Source: an uncultured Clostridia bacterium
GTDB taxonomy: Bacteria > Bacillota > Clostridia > Oscillospirales > Ruminococcaceae
Length of the DNA: 64,000 nt
Assembly (NCBI GenBank): GCA_947166945.1
Contig: CAMVGH010000001.1
Span: 1-64,000 of the forward strand
Direction: 5' to 3'
A program made the position numbers and the translations under genes. Below, piece by piece: positions 33,921 through 42,776 of the stretch. Numbering within the stretch: position 1 is the first letter of the stretch; every line of letters starts with the position of its first letter. The notes beneath the pieces were generated by a model. It was not told the origin of the DNA. It saw only the letters and a program-made list of their open reading frames with translations, and searched no databases.

Positions 33921-35543
33921 ATGAGAAAGAATTCAATAAAAATCATCGCCGCATTTCTTGCAGTTGTACTGACAACTTCCTCCTGCGGAACACAGCAGAC
34001 TGTGCAGGATCCGGCTCAGGCACAGACGGAGGCTGCGGAAGTGGAAAGAAATTACGACTTTACAGTAAGCTATGACGGTATCAAAAAAGGCAATGTTTCG
34101 TCCGGAGCGTCTGTCCACGACCCCTCCATACTGAAAGCAGACGGAAAATATTATATATATGGTTCCCATATGTCGTGCGCGTCCTGTGAGGACCTGAAGA
34201 CATGGAGATTTGTTGCCGACGGTTACAGACAGAGCAATACCGTATATGGTCAGATCTATGATGTCTATGATGAAGCGTTCGCGTATGCGGGAAGCCCGAA
34301 GAGCATCATACCTACCGACAATGCAAAGCAGGGCGGTGAGCATGTCTGGGCTCCCGATGTCATATATAACAAGGCTATGGGAAAGTATGTGATGTACTAC
34401 TGCACCACATCGACATGGAATGCTTCCAATCTCTGCTATGGCATTTCCGACAGCCCTGAAGGGCCTTTCGAGTGGCAGGGTGCGCTGATCTACTCCGGGT
34501 ATGATAAGGAAACCATAAAGGCTACGGATATCCTTGACTACGTAAGCGAGGACTATGCGCTCGAAACATATTTTAAAGGCGATGAATACCGGTTTGAGGA
34601 TTTCCCGAACGCTATCGACCCCGCCGTCTTCTACGATGCGGACGGCAGACTGTGGATGGTGTATGGCTCATGGAGCGGAGGTATCTTCCTGCTGGAGCTT
34701 GACGAAAAGACCGGTAAGGTGATACACCCCGCTGCGGACCCCGAAAACAGCGTTGATCCGTATTACGGCAAGAGGCTGCTGGGCGGCGGGCACAATTCCA
34801 TAGAGGGACCGTATATTCTGTGGGACGAGGACAGCGGATATTACTATCTGTTTGTCTCCTACGGCGGTCTGAACCGCGACGGCGGATATCAGATACGTGT
34901 ATTCCGCAGCGAAAGACCTGACGGGGAATATGTCGATATGTTCGGTAAAAAGCCGGAAAAAGGGTTCAACCATGCTTACTTCGGGCTTAAGCTTTCCGGC
35001 AACTATATGCTTCCGAGCCTGTCGAAAGCATATATGGCAACGGGACATAATTCGGCTCTTGCCGATGACGACGGAAGAAAATACGTCATATATCACACAC
35101 GTTTCAATGACGGCAGCGAGAGACATTCTCCCCGCGTCCACCAGTTCATTGTGAACGCCGAGGGCTGGCCGTGTATGCTGCCGTATCAGACACAGGGCGA
35201 GAAGGCGGCGGAAAACGGATATTCCGTTCAGGAAACTGCCGGACGCTACTACTTCATAGATCAGGGAACAAAGATCGACAGTAAGATCGCGGAGCCGGTG
35301 ATACTTTATCTGAATGATGACGGCACCGCAGCGACCGAAAAGTCAGCGGGAACATGGACGATCACCGAAGGTACCTGCTATATGACGCTGACTCTCGGTG
35401 ACAAGACATACAGCGGAGTGTTCTGCGCTATGGACGATGAAGGCGGAAATCCGGTGATGACACTGTCCGCGGTCGGATATGACGAGAGCGTATGGGGAGT
35501 AAAATACATTGGAGAAGCAGAACAAGAAAAGACCTCCTCGTGA
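33921..35543 (+). CDS. Surface GH43 endo-alpha-1,5-L-arabinanase (Abn2-like lipoprotein)
   Basis: The start is the ATG at 33921 behind AGGGGAAAA; a longer frame reaches back into the promoter. It gives a 540-residue protein with a lipoprotein signal ending in a TTSSC lipobox. Mature residues about 55-400 form a five-bladed GH43 propeller with the three acidic residues visible in SVHDPSILKADG, NAIDPAVFYDADG and HNSIEGPYILW. A C-terminal beta-domain (about 420-535) matches the extension of Bacillus Abn2-type enzymes (GH43 subfamily 5, by memory). It would cut the arabinan backbone at the cell surface. It is the first gene of the long importer operon. Confidence 0.88.
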   Translation: MRKNSIKIIAAFLAVVLTTSSCGTQQTVQDPAQAQTEAAEVERNYDFTVSYDGIKKGNVSSGASVHDPSILKADGKYYIYGSHMSCASCEDLKTWRFVADGYRQSNTVYGQIYDVYDEAFAYAGSPKSIIPTDNAKQGGEHVWAPDVIYNKAMGKYVMYYCTTSTWNASNLCYGISDSPEGPFEWQGALIYSGYDKETIKATDILDYVSEDYALETYFKGDEYRFEDFPNAIDPAVFYDADGRLWMVYGSWSGGIFLLELDEKTGKVIHPAADPENSVDPYYGKRLLGGGHNSIEGPYILWDEDSGYYYLFVSYGGLNRDGGYQIRVFRSERPDGEYVDMFGKKPEKGFNHAYFGLKLSGNYMLPSLSKAYMATGHNSALADDDGRKYVIYHTRFNDGSERHSPRVHQFIVNAEGWPCMLPYQTQGEKAAENGYSVQETAGRYYFIDQGTKIDSKIAEPVILYLNDDGTAATEKSAGTWTITEGTCYMTLTLGDKTYSGVFCAMDDEGGNPVMTLSAVGYDESVWGVKYIGEAEQEKTSS

Positions 35544-35811
35544 GGGGTTCCGCAGGCGGAAGAATTCATACTATGCCGGAATGACAAAGAAGCAGATAGC
35601 TGCCGATACGGCAAAGACAGCGCTGCGGTGGTTGCTTATCACGGTATTTCTGTTCGTGTATTGGATCGCCATGCTGCTGCTGATATCAATGATACTTGTA
35701 AATGTATGGAAAGTCACCCTGACTGAGCTTATCATATACGCGTGCATACTCGGAGCGTTAAGTTCGCTGGTGTACGCGGGCATGCTCGTACACAGAAAAT
35801 TTTATTACTGA
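35509..35811 (+). CDS. Small two-helix membrane protein of unknown function
   Basis: This 100-residue protein starts with TTG at 35509 inside the end of the GH43 gene, behind GGGGAGTAAAA, so it overlaps by 35 bases. The first 30 residues are rich in Lys/Arg and the rest holds two membrane helices (about 41-65 and 70-92). I do not recognise the family. Being between the surface arabinanase and the large binding protein, it may be an accessory subunit of the first importer, or help assemble it. It lacks a signal cleavage site, so it probably stays in the membrane with an inside-facing basic tail. Confidence 0.6.
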   Translation: MEKQNKKRPPREGFRRRKNSYYAGMTKKQIAADTAKTALRWLLITVFLFVYWIAMLLLISMILVNVWKVTLTELIIYACILGALSSLVYAGMLVHRKFYY

Positions 35812-35839
35812 AATGCTCGCAGCGGGCAAGGAGAAGAAT

Positions 35840-38812
35840 ATGGGACGAAAGAAAACGATAGAACGTCTTTCAAAGGCAATGGCAGCAGCGCTGTTGTTAT
35901 CGTTTACAAATATCACATTCCACGCGGGTGCGGTAAGTGCTTCCGCGGCTTCCGCCGCGCAGTCCGCTTCGTCTTCTGTTTATGATACACAGTTCGTCAG
36001 TGAGCGCATTTCAAATAATTACAGCAGGGTAAGTGCCGGATATACAGCAAAGGAGTATGCCGGCGAAGATATATCTCTCGGATACACGGAAGAGACATCG
36101 GGACTCATGACGAACGAAACAAGGGGTTATGCCGCTTCTGATAACGCTGCCGATCTTCATGCGGGGGATAAGGCCGCATTTGCCGCCGAGTTGGCGGAAA
36201 CCGCGCTTTACGCGCTGAGCTTTGACTATTTTTCATACGATGATTCCGTACTTCCGGTGGAGTTCTCGATAGCTCTTGACGAGGAAGGAAATTTCCCGTT
36301 CTATGAGTGCAGGAACGTGAAGCTGCATTCCACATGGCTCCCGAAGGCGGAGAGATCCTATGACCGTTACAACGACGAAGTGGTGACTGTTCCGGAAAAG
36401 GCTCTGCAATGGGAAAAATCATACTTTACCGACAGCAGCTATCGTCATTCCGTTCCTCTTCTCATCGAGCTTCCGGCGGGACATCACACACTTTATTTTG
36501 AAGTCAAGAGCGGAAACTTCCTGCTGGGCGGAGTGACCCTTACGGCTCCGGAGACCATACCCGCATACAGCGGCGCAAAGACTGCGGAGGGTACGGAACT
36601 GATAACCATAGAGGGCGAAAAATACAGTTCGGTGAATGAGTCCTCCATACACGCAACGGCAGAATTCGACGCGGCTGTGTCGCCTTACAAAGTATCGGAC
36701 TCCGAGCTGAATGTTATAGATCCCGCTTCGTTTGATACCGCGGGACAGACCATAACATACACATTCAATGCCGCGGCCGAGGGATACTATAATATAGCAA
36801 TGAACTACAGTCAGCCGGACAAGACCGACTTTCCGGTATTTGTTGACGTGCGGGTGGACGGTAAGATACCGGATCAGACTTTTTCCGCCTGTGAAATGGC
36901 ATACTCGACAAATTACAGGATAAGCACGCTCACCGGGAGCGACGGCAGCAAACTGTCCGTGTATCTCGGACCGGGTGAGCATACTGTCTCTTATACCATA
37001 ACCCTTGACCCGATATGCAATATTCTTGAATCGGTGGAAGAGATAATGGCGGGGGTGAATGATCTCGCACTTGAAATTACAAAGGTGGCGGGAACGAATT
37101 CCGATAAGTACAGAGACCTGAGCCTTTCGCGCTATATACCTGGACTTGAGGATAAGCTGAGAGGATATGCCGACAGGCTGGTGAGCCTTGAGGCGGGAGC
37201 GCGTATATATACCGAGGGCAATAAAAATGTTGCGGTGATGTCCTCCATGCTGATAGCGGCAAATCAGCTGAATTCACTTGCCGACAATCCCGACGAGATA
37301 CCTTACCGTATAGCGGAGCTTTCCTCCAGCACCAACTCCGTCAACCAGTATCTCGCCAACACCATAGATTCGCTGCTGAAGAACGGACTTGCGATAGACC
37401 GTATATGGCTGTATCAGGAAGGTGCGAAGCTTCCCGATCCGCCGGGATTTTTCGAGTCGGTATGGAAGTCGATAGAGCGATTCATAGCTTCCTTCTTTGA
37501 CCAGTCCTATTCTGCGTCGAACATAGACCCCGAACATCTTCAGGTATGGGTAAACCGCTCCAGCCAGTATGTGCAGATAATGCAGAAGATGATCGACGAG
37601 TATTTCACTCCCGCTTCCGGGATAGATGTGGATATAAGCATCATGCCCGACCAGTACAAGCTCGTGCTTGCAAATTCCTCCGGCAATGCCCCCGATGTGG
37701 CTACCGGAATAAACTATACGGTACCGTATGAACTGGCTATACGCGGGGCTCTGGCGGATATGGCGAAATACAGTGATTTCAGGGAGACAGCGTCGGTTTA
37801 TGAGCCGGGCTTCTTCCTTACCGGAACTATCGGAGAGTCGGTTTATTCGATGCCCGAGACCATGAACTTCTGGGTGCTGGTTTACCGCACTGACGTGCTC
37901 GACAAGCTCGGGCTTTCCGTACCGGATACCATGCAGGACGTTATCGATATGCTCCCGGAACTCCAGATGCGCGGACTTAACTTCTATTATCCGACTGCCG
38001 GCATGAGAGCAATGCGCAACTTCCACGGCACCACACCGCTGATCGTACAGAGCGGGGGAGCGCTTTACTCCGGACTTGCGCAGGACGGCACGACACTCGG
38101 CAGCGAGGCGTCGGTAAAGGGATTCACCACACTTACCGACATGTTCACGGTGTATGATATGCCTGTCGATATCGACAACTTCTACCAGCATTTCCGCAAC
38201 GGCGACATTCCGATAGGAATATGTGACTACGGCACATACAATCTGATAAGCAACGCGGCTCCCGAACTTGCGGGTTCGTGGGATATCTCCATAGTCCCCG
38301 GACTTGAACAGGAAGACGGCAGCATAGCGAGAAATACCTGCGGCTGTGCGGAATCCACCGTTATTTTCAAAAGCAATGACGAACGCGAAGCAAAAGCATG
38401 GGAATTCATCAAGTGGTGGTCATCGACTCCGGTGCAGTCGGAATTCGGTCAGACCATGCAGATAACCTACGGCGATGAGTACCTCTGGACCACCGCGAAT
38501 GTTGAGGCTTTCCAGCGTCTTCCGCTTGACAGCGGCCATAAGAAAGTAATTCTCGAATTTGCGAAGAACGTCATAGATGTGGCGCGCGTTCCCGGAACAT
38601 ATATGCTGGAACGTGAGATAAGCAACGCGTTCAATTCCGTGGTAGTTGACGGAAAAAGCGCACAGACGCGTATCGATGAAGCAGTCAAGGTCATAGACCG
38701 CGAAATGAAGCGTAAGCTTGAAGAATTCGGTTACATCGACAGCGAGGGGAATACCATAAAAGAGTACAGGATCCCCGATATAAACAGCATCATGCCGATA
38801 CTCGGCAGGTAA
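35840..38812 (+). CDS. Giant sugar-binding protein of an ABC importer (990 residues)
   Basis: The start is the ATG at 35840 behind AAGGAGAAG. An N-terminal signal (about 1-40) has no lipobox Cys. Residues about 50-385 appear to be two beta-rich, carbohydrate-binding-like modules. About 390-560 is helical, and about 575-960 is a family-1 extracellular solute-binding domain (for example PDVATGINYTVPYELAIRG and AWEFIKWWSSTPVQSEFGQT). Ordinary sugar-binding proteins are 400-550 residues. Two permeases follow directly, so this is their receptor, likely for arabino-oligosaccharides. How it stays at the surface without lipid is unclear; retention of the signal as an anchor is possible. Confidence 0.82.
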   Translation: MGRKKTIERLSKAMAAALLLSFTNITFHAGAVSASAASAAQSASSSVYDTQFVSERISNNYSRVSAGYTAKEYAGEDISLGYTEETSGLMTNETRGYAASDNAADLHAGDKAAFAAELAETALYALSFDYFSYDDSVLPVEFSIALDEEGNFPFYECRNVKLHSTWLPKAERSYDRYNDEVVTVPEKALQWEKSYFTDSSYRHSVPLLIELPAGHHTLYFEVKSGNFLLGGVTLTAPETIPAYSGAKTAEGTELITIEGEKYSSVNESSIHATAEFDAAVSPYKVSDSELNVIDPASFDTAGQTITYTFNAAAEGYYNIAMNYSQPDKTDFPVFVDVRVDGKIPDQTFSACEMAYSTNYRISTLTGSDGSKLSVYLGPGEHTVSYTITLDPICNILESVEEIMAGVNDLALEITKVAGTNSDKYRDLSLSRYIPGLEDKLRGYADRLVSLEAGARIYTEGNKNVAVMSSMLIAANQLNSLADNPDEIPYRIAELSSSTNSVNQYLANTIDSLLKNGLAIDRIWLYQEGAKLPDPPGFFESVWKSIERFIASFFDQSYSASNIDPEHLQVWVNRSSQYVQIMQKMIDEYFTPASGIDVDISIMPDQYKLVLANSSGNAPDVATGINYTVPYELAIRGALADMAKYSDFRETASVYEPGFFLTGTIGESVYSMPETMNFWVLVYRTDVLDKLGLSVPDTMQDVIDMLPELQMRGLNFYYPTAGMRAMRNFHGTTPLIVQSGGALYSGLAQDGTTLGSEASVKGFTTLTDMFTVYDMPVDIDNFYQHFRNGDIPIGICDYGTYNLISNAAPELAGSWDISIVPGLEQEDGSIARNTCGCAESTVIFKSNDEREAKAWEFIKWWSSTPVQSEFGQTMQITYGDEYLWTTANVEAFQRLPLDSGHKKVILEFAKNVIDVARVPGTYMLEREISNAFNSVVVDGKSAQTRIDEAVKVIDREMKRKLEEFGYIDSEGNTIKEYRIPDINSIMPILGR

Positions 38813-38833
38813 AAACAAGGAGGTGCTTGTTCA

Positions 38834-39850
38834 ATGGAAGCACAGGCGAACGCCGCGCAGACTGCGGTAAAGCCCGCGAAAAAACGCAGAAGAAACAAGA
38901 TCTCCCGCCGGGAAAACAACTGGCGCGGCTGGCTGTTCATCGGACCTTACGCGCTGATCTTCTCCGTATTTATTCTTGTTCCCGTCGTGTTGGCGGTGAT
39001 ACTTTCCTTCACTAATTTCAATGCCATTGAATTTCCTAAGTTTGTGGGAGCGCTGAACTACATAACCCTCCTTACGAACGATGCGGAATTTATGAAATAT
39101 GTCCTGCCGAATACCATAATCTACGCAGTTGTTGTTGGTATAGGCGGTTATATTCTTTCCTTCATTCTCGCATGGGCTTTGTGCAATCTTACAAAGCCCG
39201 TGCGGACCGTTTTTGCTCTCATACTCTCCTCTCCGAGCATGACTACCGGCGTAGCGATGACGGTACTCTGGAAGGTGATCTTCTCCGGCGACCAGTCCGG
39301 ACTTCTCAACAGCTGGCTCATGGAACTGGGCGTTATAACCGAGCCTGTACTCTGGCTCACCGACGCGAGGTTCCTGCTCCCGATAGTTATAATAATCGGT
39401 CTGTGGTCATCTATGGGAATAGGCTTCCTGAGCATGATCGCGGGTATTCTTAACACAGACGCGTCTCTGTATGAGGCGGCTTCGATAGACGGCATAACCA
39501 ACCGTTTTCAGGAAATGGTGTACATAACGATCCCGCAGATGAAGCCGCAGATGCTCTTCGCCGCTGTAATGGCTATAGTCGGCGCATTCCAGAACGGCAT
39601 GATAAGTTCGATGCTTGTCGGCAACCCTTCTCCGGGTTACGCATCACAGCTTCTTGTAAATCATATCGAGGACTACGGTTTCCTGCGTTATGAAATGGGT
39701 TACGCCGCTGCGATATCGGTAGTGCTTCTGCTGATCGTTCAGCTGTTCAGCAAGGGAGCCAACGCGCTTCTCACGGAAAAGGACCCTTACGGACTTGCAA
39801 AGGCACCGAAAAAGTCTGAGCCCGCCGCCGAAAGGAGCGTGATAAGATGA
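38834..39850 (+). CDS. Sugar ABC importer permease, MalF/UgpA type (first system)
   Basis: This 338-residue permease has a basic N-terminus, six helices and the cytoplasmic EAA loop [22 protein letters not shown] near residue 220, where the ATPase docks. It starts behind AAGGAGGTG and overlaps the next permease by four bases (ATGA). Together with the following gene it forms the channel for the 990-residue binding protein. The only sugar-type ATPase in the operon is the MsmK-like protein at 51500. Confidence 0.9.
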   Translation: MEAQANAAQTAVKPAKKRRRNKISRRENNWRGWLFIGPYALIFSVFILVPVVLAVILSFTNFNAIEFPKFVGALNYITLLTNDAEFMKYVLPNTIIYAVVVGIGGYILSFILAWALCNLTKPVRTVFALILSSPSMTTGVAMTVLWKVIFSGDQSGLLNSWLMELGVITEPVLWLTDARFLLPIVIIIGLWSSMGIGFLSMIAGILNTDASLYEAASIDGITNRFQEMVYITIPQMKPQMLFAAVMAIVGAFQNGMISSMLVGNPSPGYASQLLVNHIEDYGFLRYEMGYAAAISVVLLLIVQLFSKGANALLTEKDPYGLAKAPKKSEPAAERSVIR

Positions 39851-40710
39851 AAGGCAGAAAGATCAATCCCAAGCGCTTCGAGATAGGTCAGCTCAAGATC
39901 ATTCTTCTCATACTTCCTCTTGTAATATTCATGGGTATGCCTATCGTTTTTATCCTCAATCACGCATTCAAGCCCATGGAGGAGCTGTTCGCGTTCCCGC
40001 CCACCTTCTTTGTCAAAAACGCGACTCTTGAGAACTTCACAAAGCTTATCAAATTCTCGGACAGCAGCGGCATACCGCTGAGCCGGTATCTTTTCAACAG
40101 CCTTGTGGTCACGGTGATAACCGTCGGACTTGCACTGCTGCTTACCACTATGTCGGCATTCGCGCTGGCAAAGATAAAGTTCAGGGGACGCAGTATGCTT
40201 ACCCGTATCAATCAGGTAGCGATCATGTTCGTAAGCACCGCGGTCCTTATTCCGAGATATCTTGTAATCTGCAAGCTCGGTCTGATCGACAATCTGCTTG
40301 CGCATATACTTCCGCTGGTGGCTATGCCGGTAGCCCTGTTTCTTGTGAAGCAGTTCGTGGAGCAGGTACCGGATTCGCTGCTTGAAGCCGCGTATATGGA
40401 CGGTGCCACCGACCTTGACATTTATCTCAAGGTCATAATGCCTATGATAAGACCGGCAGTTGCCACAGCTGCGATACTTGTGTTCCAGCAGGTCTGGACA
40501 AATATGGAAACATCGAGTTACTTTTTCAGCGATGACAGTATGAAAACGCTGACATTCTATATGAACACGCTTGTAAACGCGAATAATACCGTCGCCGGAC
40601 AGGGTATGGCGGCAGCCGCGTCGCTCATAATGTTCCTTCCTAACCTTATCCTGTTTATAATACTTCAGAACAAGGTAATGAATACTATGGCGAACTCGGG
40701 TATCAAGTAA
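39847..40710 (+). CDS. Sugar ABC importer permease, MalG/UgpE type (first system)
   Basis: This 287-residue permease has six helices and the EAA loop [21 protein letters not shown] near residue 185. It is translationally coupled to the preceding permease through ATGA and followed after 17 bases by the NHL-Yip1 protein. It forms the second half of the channel of the first importer. Confidence 0.9.
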   Translation: MKGRKINPKRFEIGQLKIILLILPLVIFMGMPIVFILNHAFKPMEELFAFPPTFFVKNATLENFTKLIKFSDSSGIPLSRYLFNSLVVTVITVGLALLLTTMSAFALAKIKFRGRSMLTRINQVAIMFVSTAVLIPRYLVICKLGLIDNLLAHILPLVAMPVALFLVKQFVEQVPDSLLEAAYMDGATDLDIYLKVIMPMIRPAVATAAILVFQQVWTNMETSSYFFSDDSMKTLTFYMNTLVNANNTVAGQGMAAAASLIMFLPNLILFIILQNKVMNTMANSGIK

Positions 40711-40727
40711 GAATCGGGGGTACAGAT

Positions 40728-42776
40728 ATGCAAAAGCTTAAACGCCTTGCCGCGGCTTTGCTGACAGCAGTCATAATGTGCACGGCTCTGTCTGTGTCCG
40801 TATTTGCCGATACCCCCTACGTCACATATACTGTAAACGGCTACGGGCAGATCCGCCAGACCCAGGCCGCGTACCTCGCCCACTCCACCGTCACAAAATT
40901 CGGCGATGAGTCGCTTGCTTCACCGGGCGATATCTGTATTGCGGACGACGGGCTGATATATGTGGCTGACTCGGGCAACAAGAGAATAGTCGTCGGTACT
41001 GCGGACGGCGAGCTTGTGCGCATCGTAGGCGAAGGTGTTCTGAAAAATCCCCGCGGCGTTTTTGTAACGCAAGGCGGCGATATATATGTCGCAGACCGTG
41101 ACGCGGGAAAGATATTCGTCTTTTCGGAAAGCGGCGAGCTTACCGGTGAATATTCAAAGCCCGCCAGCCCCCTTTACGGAGATGAAGTGAGCTTCCTTCC
41201 CATAAAGATAGTAGTCAATGACGCGGGCATAATGTTTGTTGTCTGTGAGTCCAACACCAACGGCATAGTCGAGATATCTCCCACCGACGGCGGAACATTC
41301 CTCGGCTATTTCGGCACAAATTACGCGGCAGTGGATCTTACAACGGTCATCTACCGCGCGATACTCACAGATGAACAGCGGGCGAAAATGGTAAGCAATA
41401 TCCCCGCTACCCCGACCAACCTCACGATCGACGAAAAGGGACTCATATATACAGTCACCCGCGGAAACAAGAATGATACGCTCAAGCGCCTCAATATAGC
41501 CGGCACGAACATGATACACAACACCGACGGCACCTACGCGGACACACCGACGGCAGTTGCGGCCGGCACCCATGACAACGTGTATGTTGCGGATCAGCAG
41601 GGATACATCTTTGAATACAACAACGAGGGCGAGATGATCTTCGTTTTCGGTGGCCCCGACGACGGTTCCCAGCGTGTGGGACTTTCCACAATGGTAAGCG
41701 GTATAGCGCTCGATGCGCAAGACCGGATATACGTACTTGACTCCGATAAGGCGCAGATACAGATCTACACTCCGACCGAGTTCACAGACCTTCTTCACAG
41801 CGCGCTGTACCTTTATTCAAAGGGACGCTACACCGAGGCGAAGGTTCCTCTTACGGAGATATTGAAGATGAACTCGATGTTCGATTACGCGAACAAGGCA
41901 ATGGGGCGCTGCTACTTCCGTGAGGAGAACTATATCGAAGCCATGCGTTACGCCCGTCTCGCAAAGGACCACTCCGGATATTCGGACGCGTACTGGGAGA
42001 TACGCAACGTCTGGCTCAAAAACAATATTATAACCGTGATAATCGTACTTGTCCTGCTGTTCGTCATCATAAGGGTGATAAAGCTGCTTGACAGGAAAAA
42101 GCATATACTGGATAAGCCGAGAGCATTCTTCGGAAAACTCCGTGAGAACCGGTTCATTGACAATGTGTGCTACTCGTTCCGGTTTATGAAGAAACCGTCC
42201 GACACCGCATACGGTATCGCGGCGGAGGGCAGGGAAGGCTGGCTCGTGCCGTCACTGCTGCTGCTGGTCTTCATGATAGAGTATATTGTGAGCAAATACA
42301 CCTGCGGTTTCCTGATGAAGACGGTAATGGACGGCAGATATGAGATACTGACCGATATCGGCGCTATAATTGCGGTGGTCATCGCTGTGACAGCATGTAC
42401 ATATCTTGTCTGCACCATAAACGAGGGTGAAGGCACGGTGAAGAAGATATACACCTTCATCTGCTACAGCCTTACACCATACATCGTATTCATGCCGCTT
42501 ATATATATCCTGTCCCATGTCCTCACCAACAACGAGACATTCCTTACAACGATGCTCTCGATACTTACTTACGGCTGGATAGCGGTGATCGCATTCATCG
42601 GACTGAAGGAAGTCAACAACTTCACCGTGCGCGAGACTGTAAAGGTGATACTGCTCACAGCGTTCACCGCTCTGATACTTGCGCTGCTCATCTTTATAAT
42701 CTATGTTCTCTGGGCTCAGGTGTTCGGATTCATCGGAGCGATAATCGGCGAGGGGGTGTACAGACTTGGATACTAA
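40728..42776 (+). CDS. NHL-propeller / TPR-like / Yip1-type membrane protein
   Basis: This 682-residue protein has a signal peptide (1-27). Residues about 55-350 form a beta-propeller of NHL-type repeats: SPGDICIADDGLIYVADSGN, NPRGVFVTQGGDIYVADRD and SGIALDAQDRIYVLDSDK. About 355-425 form two TPR-like helical hairpins. A membrane helix follows at about 432-450, a basic cytoplasmic loop, and a Yip1-like domain with about five helices (500-680). The propeller should lie outside. It sits between two permease pairs and overlaps the DUF5696-like gene. I know of no assigned function for this combination. A scaffold or sensor linking surface glycan to importer assembly is inference. Confidence 0.72.
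   Translation: MQKLKRLAAALLTAVIMCTALSVSVFADTPYVTYTVNGYGQIRQTQAAYLAHSTVTKFGDESLASPGDICIADDGLIYVADSGNKRIVVGTADGELVRIVGEGVLKNPRGVFVTQGGDIYVADRDAGKIFVFSESGELTGEYSKPASPLYGDEVSFLPIKIVVNDAGIMFVVCESNTNGIVEISPTDGGTFLGYFGTNYAAVDLTTVIYRAILTDEQRAKMVSNIPATPTNLTIDEKGLIYTVTRGNKNDTLKRLNIAGTNMIHNTDGTYADTPTAVAAGTHDNVYVADQQGYIFEYNNEGEMIFVFGGPDDGSQRVGLSTMVSGIALDAQDRIYVLDSDKAQIQIYTPTEFTDLLHSALYLYSKGRYTEAKVPLTEILKMNSMFDYANKAMGRCYFREENYIEAMRYARLAKDHSGYSDAYWEIRNVWLKNNIITVIIVLVLLFVIIRVIKLLDRKKHILDKPRAFFGKLRENRFIDNVCYSFRFMKKPSDTAYGIAAEGREGWLVPSLLLLVFMIEYIVSKYTCGFLMKTVMDGRYEILTDIGAIIAVVIAVTACTYLVCTINEGEGTVKKIYTFICYSLTPYIVFMPLIYILSHVLTNNETFLTTMLSILTYGWIAVIAFIGLKEVNNFTVRETVKVILLTAFTALILALLIFIIYVLWAQVFGFIGAIIGEGVYRLGY

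Noticed and set aside
39350..39600. Similarity between the four permeases as a possible recent duplication
   Set aside because: The EAA loops and flanks differ throughout, so these are two ordinary, diverged importer pairs and not a recent tandem copy.
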